From: Alkalihalobacillus alcalophilus ATCC 27647 = CGMCC 1.3604
GTDB taxonomy: Bacteria > Bacillota > Bacilli > Bacillales > Bacillaceae_D
Direction of reading: 5' to 3'
Length of the DNA: 64,000 nt
Assembly (NCBI RefSeq): GCF_000292245.2
Contig: NZ_ALPT02000001.1
Span: 70,221 to 134,220, forward strand
This document shows positions 43,574 to 51,956 of the stretch, piece after piece. Within the stretch, counting starts at the first letter, position 1. Every line of letters starts with the position of its first letter. Both the position numbers and the translations under genes were made by a program. The notes under the pieces were generated by a model. That model saw nothing but the letters and a program-made list of their open reading frames with translations. It had not been told where the DNA came from and made no database searches.

Positions 43574-44776
43574 TTATAAAGTACTTCCTACCTTTGATTT
43601 CTTTCTTGATAAGTAAGTTAAGGCTGATGAGGCCAATAATTTAGCTGCCGTTAAAAGTGCCGCCTCATCAATATCAAATTTAGGATGATGATGTGGATAA
43701 TTAATCCCTTTTTCCTTATTTCCGGCCCCTGTAAAAAAGAATGTCCCTGGAACATGTTGTAAATAATAAGAAAAATCCTCGCCACCCATTACAGGCTCCA
43801 TTTGAAAAAACCTTTGTTCTGGAAAACTAGCCGTTTGGATACGAGCAAATTCACTCGTTTCATAAGGGTCATTTACGAGTGCAGGATAACCTTTTTTATA
43901 TAAATAAGTATAGCTTGCTCCCATCGCCTCACAAATCCCTTTAGTCACTTGCTCCATTCGTTCAATAATATAATCTTGCAAATCCAAATCAAAGGTACGA
44001 ACCGTTCCCACTAATTTGGCCGTGTCAGAAATGACATTAAAGGGCCCACCAGCGTGAAATGAAGCCACCGTGACAACCGCCGCCTTTAAGGGATCAACAT
44101 TTCGGCTCACAATTTGTTGCAATGATTGCACAACAGAGCTAGCGACCATAATGGCATCAACCGTTTCATGTGGAGCAGCTCCATGTCCACCTTTTCCTTG
44201 AATATCGATTTCAAACCGATCAGCAGCAGCCATCGCCGGACCTGGTGTATAACCAATTTCACCAACTTCAAAAGGCGACCATAAATGAGTACCATAAATG
44301 ACATCAACGCCTTCTAAACAACCATCCTCAATCATTTGAATCGCTCCACCTGGTGCTAATTCCTCTGCAAACTGATGAATCAAGACGATCGTTCCTTCCA
44401 ATTCATCTTTGTATTTCATCAATGCTTTAGCGACTAATAAAAGACTTGCTGTATGACCATCGTGACCACAAGCATGCATTACACCTGGCGTTTTAGAAGC
44501 AAATGAAAGTCCCGTCTCCTCCTGGATTGGCAAAGCATCAAAATCAGCCCTGAGAGCAACCGTTTTACCTGGCTTTGCCCCACGAATATAACCAACAACC
44601 CCACGTCCACCAACACCTGTTTTTACTTCCACACCTAAATCTTTTAAATATGTAGCAATTTTTTTCGGTGTCTCGACCTCTTCGAAGGACAATTCTGGAT
44701 ATTGATGAAGCTCTCGCCTAATTTCAATCATTTCCTCTTCATGTTGTTCTAAGAAAGCTAACACTCGTTCAATCAT
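43574..44776 (-). CDS. M20-family N-acyl-amino-acid amidohydrolase
   Basis: Zinc peptidase-like amidohydrolase (M20D; HipO/YhaA/AbgB-like). Metal-site segments: LRADFDALPIQEETG, MHACGHDGHTASLL, HQFAEELAPGGA and, near the C-terminus, EPVMGGEDFSYYLQ. The dimerisation domain is at about 185-295 (IDIQGKGGHGAAPHETVDA). 400 residues. Substrate cannot be inferred from context; it forms a single-gene unit with its own terminator. Confidence 0.88.
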   Translation of the reverse strand: MIERVLAFLEQHEEEMIEIRRELHQYPELSFEEVETPKKIATYLKDLGVEVKTGVGGRGVVGYIRGAKPGKTVALRADFDALPIQEETGLSFASKTPGVMHACGHDGHTASLLLVAKALMKYKDELEGTIVLIHQFAEELAPGGAIQMIEDGCLEGVDVIYGTHLWSPFEVGEIGYTPGPAMAAADRFEIDIQGKGGHGAAPHETVDAIMVASSVVQSLQQIVSRNVDPLKAAVVTVASFHAGGPFNVISDTAKLVGTVRTFDLDLQDYIIERMEQVTKGICEAMGASYTYLYKKGYPALVNDPYETSEFARIQTASFPEQRFFQMEPVMGGEDFSYYLQHVPGTFFFTGAGNKEKGINYPHHHPKFDIDEAALLTAAKLLASSALTYLSRKKSKVGSTL

Positions 44777-44888
44777 CTTAACACCTTCTAAACTCGTTTT
44801 CTTTTATTTTACTCTTCTAACTAAAAAAGAAAACGATATTTTTCGAAAAATGAAACAATGAATGATTTATAAATCGATAGACAAACGT

Positions 44889-44920
44889 AAAAAAGCTGAC
44901 ACCCGACAGGATACCAGCTT
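44889..44920 (-). terminator. Terminator downstream of the 35-residue gene
   Basis: AAGCTG/CAGCTT (44893-44898 with 44915-44920) plus an inner TATCC/GGGTG stem on the minus strand, followed by six T. It lies 15 nt past the small gene, supporting that gene as a real transcript. Confidence 0.82.
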
Positions 44921-44934
44921 GATTCATTACATTA

Positions 44935-45042
44935 TTAATCTGTTAACTGAGAAAGTTTTAACATATAGTAGGCCATTGCAACTGCTACAACCATTGCCAA
45001 CAAACCGATTCCTAACACTGCTGTAAGTTGAACTAATGTCAT
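44935..45042 (-). CDS. 35-residue single-span membrane protein
   Basis: Too short for usual gene calling. From ATG 45042 it reads MTLVQLTAVLGIGLLAMVVA then VAMAYYMLKLSQLTD, a single hydrophobic helix with a short polar tail. GGGAG lies 9 nt upstream of the ATG, an extended -10 (TGCTATAAT on the minus strand, TATAAT at 45091-45086) precedes it by about 45 nt, and a strong terminator follows, so it is a complete little transcription unit. Function unknown. Confidence 0.72.
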   Translation of the reverse strand: MTLVQLTAVLGIGLLAMVVAVAMAYYMLKLSQLTD

Positions 45043-45085
45043 GAATCAACACTCCCTATCTATTAAAATAGCTTTTCTACAGAAA

Positions 45086-45093
45086 ATTATAGC
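45086..45093 (-). promoter_or_regulatory. Extended -10 promoter of the 35-residue gene
   Basis: Minus strand reads TGCTATAAT with TATAAT at 45091-45086, matching an extended -10. No good -35 at 17-nt spacing. Confidence 0.5.
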
Positions 45094-45234
45094 ATGTTCT
45101 TTGTGACAAGCGGCCGTCAAAATGTGACAATTTTTAAAACAAGCTTTCCTTCCTTTCTTATAAATGAGCCAGCGATTCTCATTTTTATGTAAAAATAACA
45201 AAATTAAAAAAGGTTAGAAAATCCAACAAATTGA

Positions 45235-45263
45235 TTGAAAAATCAAAATAAAAGACGTATACT
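45235..45263 (+). promoter_or_regulatory. Sigma-A-like promoter of the 73-residue gene
   Basis: TTGAAA (45235-45240), exactly 17 nt, then TATACT (45258-45263): 5 of 6 at the -10 and 4 of 6 at the -35. Transcript would start near 45270, leaving a 5' leader of about 95 nt. Confidence 0.65.
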
Positions 45264-45279
45264 AAAACTTAAGAGGGTT

Positions 45280-45293
45280 AGAAAACGCTTTCA
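45280..45293 (+). promoter_or_regulatory. cre-like CcpA site
   Basis: AGAAAACGCTTTCA matches 13 of 14 positions of the catabolite-responsive element consensus TGWNANCGNTNWCA. It begins about 10 nt past the expected transcription start, a position that would repress when bound by CcpA. Confidence 0.45.
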
Positions 45294-45363
45294 TAATTAA
45301 GTACGACTTGTTGAGATGTTACTCGTTCACTGCATACAATAAATCAGAATGGAGGGGAACAGC

Positions 45364-45585
45364 ATGAACTTATTAAAGTTAACGGATAAATCTTTATGCA
45401 CAAATGCTGATTTAATCTTTAGTCAACAATTTGGTCTGCCCATTGAAGTATATTGTTCCAAAAACAGTGAAACCATTGCGTTCGGTCAAATTCAAGATTT
45501 TAATGAAGATTTTATTAGAATTTGTGGCAAACTTTATCGCCGCGATACAAATCTCTTTTTTGGAATTCGCCATTTAAGTGCTTAA
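45364..45585 (+). CDS. 73-residue protein of unknown function
   Basis: Soluble small protein, MNLLKLTDKSLCTNADLIFS... to RDTNLFFGIRHLSA, with a mixed alpha/beta look (LPIEVYCSKNSETIAFGQI; RICGKLYRRDTNLFFG) and three cysteines. ATG 45364 follows GGAGGGG; a nearly ideal promoter lies 100 nt upstream and a hairpin lies 84 nt past the stop. Plus-strand gene in a minus-strand region. I do not recognise the family. Confidence 0.72.
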   Translation: MNLLKLTDKSLCTNADLIFSQQFGLPIEVYCSKNSETIAFGQIQDFNEDFIRICGKLYRRDTNLFFGIRHLSA

Positions 45586-45668
45586 TTTTTTATCCGCTTC
45601 CTAGTCGCTTGATCTTTTACCCACTTTAACAACGTCCACTCGTCCAGCCAATTTCTTTTACAATGATA

Positions 45669-45702
45669 GAAAGCATCTTCTATTCATGTAGAAGATGCTT
45701 TC
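45669..45702. terminator. Shared convergent hairpin
   Basis: Perfect 14-bp stem GAAAGCATCTTCTA/TAGAAGATGCTTTC (45669-45682 with 45689-45702) between the plus-strand 73-residue gene and the end of ypbF. The T tails are short on both sides. Confidence 0.65.
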
Positions 45703-46147
45703 ACTTATAAAACAGGTTAATATCATGCCTTTTTTCAATCGCCTTAAAAAAACGATGCCTTTTTTTCCATTGAATATCATCGTTCCAAATCTCCGGACTT
45801 TTGTCAATCATTTCAAAACGAAGCTCTTCAAATTCTTTTTCAGCTTTTTTCTCCTTTTTTTGAAAATATCTAACTTGAAAAATGCCCGTTACGAGCAAAA
45901 GAATCAAAAAAATCGTTGAGGAATCCATCTGTAATAATTGGTGATAAGAAAACCCTGTTCTTAAACGTCCAAATAGAAATGAATAAAGGGCAATCACCGA
46001 AATAATTGCTAATGCACTCAGAACAAATATCGACCATATTTTAAGTGATTTTTCCATTTTATCAAGTTTTTTCTTCCTTTTAATTAATTCTTGTAACATC
46101 TCATCAAAAAAAGCAGGTACCTCAGAATTTGTGGAATCTCTTTTCAT
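45701..46147 (-). CDS. ypbF: YpbF-like membrane protein
   Basis: 148-residue protein with a basic coiled-coil-like N-terminus (DEMLQELIKRKKKLDKMEK), two transmembrane segments (IWSIFVLSALAIISVIALYSF and TIFLILLLVTGIFQV) and a charged tail containing EFEELRFEMIDKSPEIW. Size, topology and position match B. subtilis YpbF. ATG 46147 follows GGGAGGG; the longer frame from 46219 is not used. Function unknown. Confidence 0.75.
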   Translation of the reverse strand: MKRDSTNSEVPAFFDEMLQELIKRKKKLDKMEKSLKIWSIFVLSALAIISVIALYSFLFGRLRTGFSYHQLLQMDSSTIFLILLLVTGIFQVRYFQKKEKKAEKEFEELRFEMIDKSPEIWNDDIQWKKRHRFFKAIEKRHDINLFYK

Positions 46148-46190
46148 AATAAAGCCCTCCCTATTTGTAAATATGAGAGGACGAACCATT

Positions 46191-46463
46191 TTAGAACAAA
46201 TCTTGAAAAAGTTGTTCAAACCATGATGGGTAGATGAGGACAGATGCTATTAATATAATAAACAACAATAACAATACGCGCACTAACAAGAGCCTAAAAC
46301 TCATTATTCGTTTTCTCACTGCTCTTTTTTTCTGATGTTTATTGCTTCGTGGTGGGAGTTCTTTTGGTTCTTCAATTAGCTCAACATTATAATCATACTC
46401 AACTTCTAATTCTTCTTCCGATAATTGACCTACATATTTACGAGCCGCACGTGACTTTTCCAT
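46191..46463 (-). CDS. Short YpbE-like membrane protein without LysM
   Basis: 90 residues: a polar, charged N-terminal half (residues 1-52, ending HQKKRAVRKRIMSF) and one transmembrane helix (LLLVRVLLLLFIILIASVLIY) with only about 12 residues beyond it. It sits between ypbF and ypbD, where B. subtilis encodes YpbE, a protein of over 200 residues with an extracytoplasmic tail and LysM domain. That tail is missing here. The start abuts the ypbD stop (46463). Whether it is a truncated relic or a distinct short form is not settled. Confidence 0.65.
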   Translation of the reverse strand: MEKSRAARKYVGQLSEEELEVEYDYNVELIEEPKELPPRSNKHQKKRAVRKRIMSFRLLLVRVLLLLFIILIASVLIYPSWFEQLFQDLF

Positions 46464-47050
46464 TATGATGTTCCCCCTTTTATTAGCTCAAATTTGATAA
46501 TCAAACCTAATGCTAAATCAATTAAAAAATGAATAAAAATCGTCACCCACAAATTACCAGTCCACATATAAACAAGCCCGATTAAAAAACTAAGGACTAC
46601 AACTCCCAAAAATAAGACAGGCTTTCTTAAATAACGAAAGTGCAAACCAGCAAATACAAGGCTGGCCACGACTAATCCAAATGTCGTCTGGAGCACCCCT
46701 CTAAAAAACAACTCTTCTGCTAATGAAATCACTAAGCATAAAACAATCATTTGTGGAATCGTTATGCCCTTAAACAACTTTTCATTAATCCCACCATCAT
46801 CCATAGCCTCTTTGCTAAAAAGAAAAGAGAGGCCTACATTCAAAACGACAGCAATCACAACCACAATAAACCCTAAACCAAAAATTGCTTTTATATCCCA
46901 CTTAAATAATAAAAGCCAATCTGAAAACTGATTAAATAAAAAGAAACTGAGAACCGTTGCAAGAAAAAGAAGAAACAACTGAGTAAAGTAAACACTCACA
47001 ACAATTTCTCTTACCGTTAAATCTTTTACTAATACTGCCTGCTTCTCCAT
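46463..47050 (-). CDS. ypbD: CPBP-family intramembrane protease (YpbD-like)
   Basis: Multi-pass membrane protein (195 residues) with the CPBP (Rce1/Abi) motifs SLAEELFFRGVLQ (EExxxR, about residue 110), FAGLHFRY (about 133) and the C-terminal IFIHFLIDLALG with conserved His and Asp. Probable glutamic-type protease. It lies 1 nt after the recQ stop region and overlaps the next gene by one base, so it is part of the ypbB-recQ-ypbD-ypbE-ypbF run. Confidence 0.88.
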   Translation of the reverse strand: MEKQAVLVKDLTVREIVVSVYFTQLFLLFLATVLSFFLFNQFSDWLLLFKWDIKAIFGLGFIVVVIAVVLNVGLSFLFSKEAMDDGGINEKLFKGITIPQMIVLCLVISLAEELFFRGVLQTTFGLVVASLVFAGLHFRYLRKPVLFLGVVVLSFLIGLVYMWTGNLWVTIFIHFLIDLALGLIIKFELIKGGTS

Positions 47051-47051
47051 T

Positions 47052-48557
47052 TTATAAACCTACTTGTAATAGTTTTTGAGCTAACTCCTTTTCCCACTTA
47101 AACGGCTCTTCTTGTGGTAGCGATTGCTCTTTTAAAAAATAGTGCTCTTGTTCAAATCCACATCGATCACAACAATAATCAATCGACTTTTCTTTAAACT
47201 CATCAAAAAAAGCAAGCATTTCTTTCCGCCGACAATTTTGAGTATTCATCCAAAGTTCGAACGTATTCAACTTCTTTTTTCTTACATTCTGTCTCGAATC
47301 AAAAATCCGAACAATTTCTTCTTTTAAAGAATTTAAAGGCATTTTTTGTACCTTTCCCTCGATCAGAAAACGATATGTTTCAAAGTGATATAAAAGAATT
47401 TTTCCACTTGTTTCTGAACATTCATATGTTGCCAAAATATTCAACCAGTGCTCTTGTGAAAGAGTTTCTAATTTTGCCACGCTTTTTATAATTCCTTCAA
47501 TTTGATCAGGTTGCAACTGTTCCAACGTAATTAAATTATTGGCTAATTGATGGTCTTCAGAACTCGCTAATAAATAGGCGATGCTATCTTTTCCGTCCCT
47601 TCCAGCTCGGCCAATCTCTTGTAAATAAGACTCCAATTCCGTTGGATAATGGAAATGAATAATATAACGGATATCTTTTTTATTAATTCCCATTCCAAAA
47701 GCACTTGTACAACAAATAAGTGATAATTGTCCATTCAAAAACTGCTGCTGTATAAGCAGCCTTTCTTCATTGGACATCCCCCCGTGATAATGACTCACTT
47801 TTTGATGTTGTTTCTTTAATAAATAACTGACCTTTTCCGTCCATAATCGACTTGAAAAATAAATCATACCTGGTCCTTCTAACCGTTCGACTAACTCCAA
47901 TAGTCGTTTAAGCTTATCATCCGTATGCAAAAATTTCTCGAGTCGAAAAGCAATATTTCCTCGTTCAACTGAATGGATATGTTCCACGACGTCTGTCAAA
48001 GCTAAAAGCTCTTTGATATCATTTCTGATTTCCTTTGTAGCAGTCGCAGTAATCGCCAATGTCGGCGGATGATGAAGAGCCTTTCTTACATCTTGTAAAC
48101 GAATATAATCCGGTCTAAAGTCGTGCCCCCACTGTGAAATGCAATGAGCTTCATCAATAACAAATAGATCGATCTTCATTTGCTTTAATTGGTTCATAAT
48201 CGCTTTATTTTGAAACATTTCTGGAGCTAAATAAATCATTTTATAGTCATGCAGGCGTTCAATAAGATGTTTTTTTTCCGCAAAAGATAAAAAGCTATTT
48301 AGTGCTACAACCTTTTTAATTCCGTTTTTTTTCAATTGCTGAACTTGATCCTCCATCAATGATAAAAGTGGGGATACGATAATCGTCGTTCCTTTGTTTA
48401 ATAAAGCAGGTAACTGATAACAAATCGATTTACCCGCTCCAGTTGGTAACATTGCAATAACATCTTGTTTAGCTAAAACTGTTGCAATGATTTCTTTTTG
48501 ACCAGGCCTAAAGCTATCATAGCCGAACCATTTTTTTAAAGAATCAACTAAATTCAT
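47052..48557 (-). CDS. recS: RecQ-family ATP-dependent DNA helicase (RecS-like)
   Basis: 3'-5' DNA helicase. N-terminal RecQ motif (YDSFRPGQKEII), Walker A AMLPTGAGKSICYQLP, DEAH box FVIDEAHCISQWGHDFRP, motif III AITATATKEI, and C-terminal helicase motifs SAFGMGINKKDIRYIIHF and QEIGRAGRDG. Zinc-binding cysteines appear at the end (YCCDRCGFE). 501 residues, shorter than RecQ because no HRDC domain is seen, as in B. subtilis RecS. Overlaps ypbB by 14 nt. Confidence 0.93.
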   Translation of the reverse strand: MNLVDSLKKWFGYDSFRPGQKEIIATVLAKQDVIAMLPTGAGKSICYQLPALLNKGTTIIVSPLLSLMEDQVQQLKKNGIKKVVALNSFLSFAEKKHLIERLHDYKMIYLAPEMFQNKAIMNQLKQMKIDLFVIDEAHCISQWGHDFRPDYIRLQDVRKALHHPPTLAITATATKEIRNDIKELLALTDVVEHIHSVERGNIAFRLEKFLHTDDKLKRLLELVERLEGPGMIYFSSRLWTEKVSYLLKKQHQKVSHYHGGMSNEERLLIQQQFLNGQLSLICCTSAFGMGINKKDIRYIIHFHYPTELESYLQEIGRAGRDGKDSIAYLLASSEDHQLANNLITLEQLQPDQIEGIIKSVAKLETLSQEHWLNILATYECSETSGKILLYHFETYRFLIEGKVQKMPLNSLKEEIVRIFDSRQNVRKKKLNTFELWMNTQNCRRKEMLAFFDEFKEKSIDYCCDRCGFEQEHYFLKEQSLPQEEPFKWEKELAQKLLQVGL

Positions 48558-49614
48558 GCTCTCGTTCCCTTCGTGCTAAAACTAAACGAATCATAAAATA
48601 ATCAATAGTCTCAGGAAGTTTTCTTTTGATCTCCTTCAACTTTATAGAAGCTGTTTCATTGATTGCTTCGTTGATTAAGTTCCAGCTTTGTTGATTTATA
48701 AAAGCCTGAACCGAAAAGTCCTTTTCAATATGAGCAAGCTCGACAATATGATCTTGTATTGTCGTTATTTTTAATTGTCTTCTTTTACTAATTTCATCGA
48801 TCGTAAAACCCATTTCGAGCCATTCCTTTGTTTTTTTCGTAGAGCTTGTTAAGTGGTTGTCCTGGTTTTGATCAGCAATCAGTGAAGCTAGTAAGGGAAA
48901 TCGGCTCGACTCACTCTGTTCTGTTAAAACGGTTAATACTTTATGAAGAGTTGCTAAATGAAGCAATTTTGCATCCTCACGATCGATTAATAAAATCTCA
49001 GCCGCTTGATTGATTGTATAACCAATCTTCTCTGCACTTGTTATTTGTAATACAAATAGGCTCGCTTGCTCCTTTGAGCATACTTTTAAAATCGCCAAAA
49101 GCTCTTGGTAAAGCTGTTGCAAAGTGTTGTCTAACGGCTGCTTAAGGGAAATTAAGCGCTTTTTAACAAAACTTTGCACAGCCCAATCTGAAACAACTGG
49201 AATAAAGGAGGCTTTATTTTTAAGGGATGTTAAGGATTGACTGAATAAAATAAGTCTCAACCAAAAAAGACGATCGATTTGATAATAAGTCCAGCCATGA
49301 TAATCTGCTAAAAAAGGTCTATTTTTTTGCTCCTGTTCGATCCATTCTTTTCCTTTCGTTGTCACAATTATTGTCTCGTTATCATTTTCTATTATATAAC
49401 CTTCATTTATTAAAGTAGTCGTTAACACCTCAAATTGTTGTTTGGATAAAAAAGAGAGGATGCCAAAAAAACGTCGCACTTTAAATAAATGAACATCTTG
49501 TATCGTTTGAGCTGATTTTTTTCCTTGGAGGATATGGTATATACCCATTACACTTCTTTGACCTCGGCATTTCCAAATTACGATTAAGGAAATCAAAGCA
49601 GACAATTTTACCAT
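48544..49614 (-). CDS. ypbB: YpbB, helix-turn-helix protein partnered with RecQ
   Basis: 356-residue protein conserved upstream of recS in bacilli. N-terminal region contains GQRSVMGIYHILQGKKSAQTIQD; the C-terminus has a helicase-associated HTH domain (TKEWLEMGFTIDEISKRRQLKITTIQDHIVELA, about residues 262-294), like the one at the end of some RecQ proteins. Overlap of 14 nt with recS suggests the two work together. ATG 49614 has GGAGGAGG upstream. Divergent from fer. Confidence 0.88.
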   Translation of the reverse strand: MVKLSALISLIVIWKCRGQRSVMGIYHILQGKKSAQTIQDVHLFKVRRFFGILSFLSKQQFEVLTTTLINEGYIIENDNETIIVTTKGKEWIEQEQKNRPFLADYHGWTYYQIDRLFWLRLILFSQSLTSLKNKASFIPVVSDWAVQSFVKKRLISLKQPLDNTLQQLYQELLAILKVCSKEQASLFVLQITSAEKIGYTINQAAEILLIDREDAKLLHLATLHKVLTVLTEQSESSRFPLLASLIADQNQDNHLTSSTKKTKEWLEMGFTIDEISKRRQLKITTIQDHIVELAHIEKDFSVQAFINQQSWNLINEAINETASIKLKEIKRKLPETIDYFMIRLVLARREREHEFS

Positions 49615-49901
49615 AGCATAGCCTCCTCCTAGTCATATGAACTTGCTCTTATTTTATCAAAGAAACCTGAGAAAAACGTCCTATTTTATAAAAAAATGTT
49701 GAAATTTCTTTCGACTTATTGAATGAGTTTTATGAGAATATTTTCTTTTGTGAGATCAAGCTGTTGAAAAGTTTTACATTTGGCTTTAAAATAGATGAAG
49801 ACAAAAAAAACAGTCTACTTCAGAAGACATTGTACCTTAAGAAAATGTCATACCCTTTAGAGAGACTGATTATTGATAATTAAAATGGAGGGTTTTACCT
49901 A

Positions 49902-50150
49902 ATGGCTAAATTTACAATTGTTGATCAAGATACATGCATCGCTTGTGGCGCATGTGGTGCTGCAGCCCCTGATATTTATGATTATGATGATGAGGGAATT
50001 GCTTTTGTTATATTGGATGATAACAAAGGGGTAACAGAAGTTCCAGATGAATTAGAAGAAGATATGATCGATGCTTTAGAAGGCTGTCCGACAGATTCAA
50101 TTAAAGTAGCGGATGAGTCCTTTGAAGGTGACCCACTTAAATTTGAATAG
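49902..50150 (+). CDS. fer: 4Fe-4S ferredoxin
   Basis: Small acidic electron carrier (82 residues). Cysteines for one cluster are in DTCIACGACG and EGCPTDS; Asp/Glu are abundant through the second half (ELEEDMIDALEGCP). Similar to B. subtilis Fer. ATG 49902 follows ATGGAGGG. Monocistronic, ended by a very strong hairpin at 50216. The 287-base gap before it holds no gene I can support. Confidence 0.94.
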   Translation: MAKFTIVDQDTCIACGACGAAAPDIYDYDDEGIAFVILDDNKGVTEVPDELEEDMIDALEGCPTDSIKVADESFEGDPLKFE

Positions 50151-50215
50151 GTAAACACTGGATGCGACTAGTCTAAATAAAAAAGGGATTGGGACAAAGC
50201 CAACCTCTGCTCTGA

Positions 50216-50258
50216 AAAGCCGGTGACATTTTACTCGTTGTAAAATGTCACCGGCTTT
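50216..50258 (+). terminator. Very long hairpin downstream of fer
   Basis: Perfect 19-bp stem beginning AAAGCCGGTGAC (50216-50234 with 50240-50258), loop TCGTT, then CATT. The arms' A and T tracts could allow it to work in both directions, ending the permease transcript as well. Confidence 0.85.
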
Positions 50259-50324
50259 CATTATATGTATAGAACGGTAGTGGACGGCGATGACTGGTGT
50301 TCTACGTATCATCCTCTTTTTCAG

Positions 50325-51056
50325 TTAAGAAAAAAACATCAGATTAAGTGCGGAGCAAGCTACGATGATCATCGCCACATAACGAATCGTGTTCGCAGGT
50401 AGTTTTGAAAAGGAACGAATACCTAAACTTACTCCTAATAAAACAGCTACAAGTCCTACTGCAAAATAGACAAAAAAGGAAGAATGGAAATCACCGTTAA
50501 ATCCATGAGCTGTAACCGTTAGTATACTTGTCACAAAAAATACAGCTTGTAAATTTGCATTGTATTTTAATTTATCTGCATACACCATTAAGAAATAAAA
50601 AACAAAAAAAGGACCACCAACAGCAAATACCCCTCCTACAAACCCACCAACTACTCCTAAAGTAACGGTTAAAATTTTCGAAGGCTGTTGATTTACCTTT
50701 TGAGGTTTTTTATTCAATAGCATATAGACCACCATAGCGAGTAGGACAAAGCCAAGCCAACTTTTTAATATATCAAGCTCTCCAAAGTTTGTTAACACAA
50801 AAAAACCACCGACTCTCCCCACAATCGCTGCCATTAATATAAGCATTAACCCTTTTAAATCTAATGCACGATAATGACTGATTAAAATACGTAACGTTAA
50901 AAAGACGGTTAAAGCCATGACTAATAAGGTACTATCTTTTAAAGTAAATAAATACGGCAACAATCCCATCGCAATCAAACCGAACCCAAAACCACTAACA
51001 CCTTGAATAAAACTACCAACAAAAACAATCATAAAAATCATCAATAATTCAAACAC
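50325..51056 (-). CDS. TauE/SafE-family sulfite/organo-anion permease
   Basis: Membrane exporter-type protein of 243 residues with about eight hydrophobic segments and the family's GSFIQGVSGFGFGLIAMGLL N-terminal repeat and the second half-repeat GVVGGFVGGVFAVGGPFFVFY. Substrate class is sulfonates, sulfite or small carboxylates in known members; not resolvable here. The GntR gene immediately upstream (87-nt gap) may regulate it, although a terminator lies between them. Confidence 0.85.
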   Translation of the reverse strand: MFELLMIFMIVFVGSFIQGVSGFGFGLIAMGLLPYLFTLKDSTLLVMALTVFLTLRILISHYRALDLKGLMLILMAAIVGRVGGFFVLTNFGELDILKSWLGFVLLAMVVYMLLNKKPQKVNQQPSKILTVTLGVVGGFVGGVFAVGGPFFVFYFLMVYADKLKYNANLQAVFFVTSILTVTAHGFNGDFHSSFFVYFAVGLVAVLLGVSLGIRSFSKLPANTIRYVAMIIVACSALNLMFFS

Positions 51057-51103
51057 TATCTTAATTCCTTTCTCATCTAAAGCTCCTTTAATTCTCTATA
51101 TAA

Positions 51104-51135
51104 AAAAGGAAAGCAGACACTACTTCCTGCTTTCC
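51104..51135 (-). terminator. Terminator downstream of the GntR gene
   Basis: 9-bp stem GGAAAGCAG/CTGCTTTCC (51108-51116 with 51127-51135) followed by six T on the minus strand. It separates the regulator from the permease, perhaps leaky. Confidence 0.82.
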
Positions 51136-51142
51136 AACTAAT

Positions 51143-51847
51143 TTATTCCGAAAATAGGTTATTTTCTACACCGACGATATGATTCAGCATTTTTTCATAT
51201 GCTAATTCTGGGTTTTGTTCTTTTATGGCTAAGTAAATTTCGTAATGCTCTTTATATAAAGAATGGAGCATTTCTTTATCACTATATAGAAACTTTTCTC
51301 GTGCTTCTTTCATGGCTGTTTTCATTGTTTCAGAAACGGTCTCAAGAAAATTTTTAAGCATTTCATTTTTGGTTGCATTCACAACACATTTATGGAATTT
51401 AATATCAGCTAATTCCCCTAACTTACCATCATCTAGATTTTGCTCCATCTCCGCTAGTACTTGTTCTAAAGAAATGATATCATCTTCAGTTCGTTTTGTT
51501 GCCGCAATTTTGGCAGCTCCGGTCTCTACCATTTTTCTAATTTCAAATAGTTCTCTTAAATCTTCTTTTCTCATCCATTCAACAGAAGGCAAAACGGCTT
51601 TGGCTAAATTATGATCGATCTCTTTAACAAAAGTCCCTTCACCTTGTTTAATTTCTATTAACCCAACAGCCTTTAAAGCACTTAACGCTTCACGAATCGC
51701 TGAGCGTCCTACTTGGTATTGTTCTGCTAACTGTGGAACAGAGGCCAGCCGTTCACCAGGTTTTAATTGTTCGTTTTTTATTTGTAATGTTAGTTGTTCT
51801 GCAATAATTTCATAGATCTTTTTTGGCTTTATATGACTCGTTGACAT
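51143..51847 (-). CDS. GntR/FadR-subfamily transcriptional regulator
   Basis: N-terminal winged helix (LKPGERLASVPQLAEQYQVGRSAIREALSALKAVGLIEIKQGEGTFV, residues 29-74) and an FCD effector domain (about 95-225) with likely metal ligands in ELADIKFHKCVV (Asp, His) and the late histidines HSLYKEHYEIY and MLNHIVG. 234 residues. Close in type to LldR/PdhR-like regulators of organic acid use. A palindromic AT/CG sequence precedes its ribosome site and may be its own operator. Confidence 0.88.
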   Translation of the reverse strand: MSTSHIKPKKIYEIIAEQLTLQIKNEQLKPGERLASVPQLAEQYQVGRSAIREALSALKAVGLIEIKQGEGTFVKEIDHNLAKAVLPSVEWMRKEDLRELFEIRKMVETGAAKIAATKRTEDDIISLEQVLAEMEQNLDDGKLGELADIKFHKCVVNATKNEMLKNFLETVSETMKTAMKEAREKFLYSDKEMLHSLYKEHYEIYLAIKEQNPELAYEKMLNHIVGVENNLFSE

Positions 51848-51864
51848 AATTCTCCTCCAAATAA

Positions 51865-51885
51865 ATCGATATCGCGATAATCGAT
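51865..51885. promoter_or_regulatory. Candidate GntR operator
   Basis: ATCGATATCGCGATAATCGA is an almost perfect dyad just upstream of the ribosome site of the GntR gene. The position suits autoregulation; the sequence does not obviously match a known FadR-family consensus. Confidence 0.4.
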
Positions 51886-51956
51886 TCCCACTATCATTCC
51901 TCTCTTATTTTAGCCTTGAATGTCAATTGTAGCAAGAGTCTTCACCTATCATACCC

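Noticed and set aside
44107..44307. 66-residue frame inside the M20 amidohydrolase gene, and similar antisense frames inside other genes
   Set aside because: Shadow frames of well-supported genes without their own signals.
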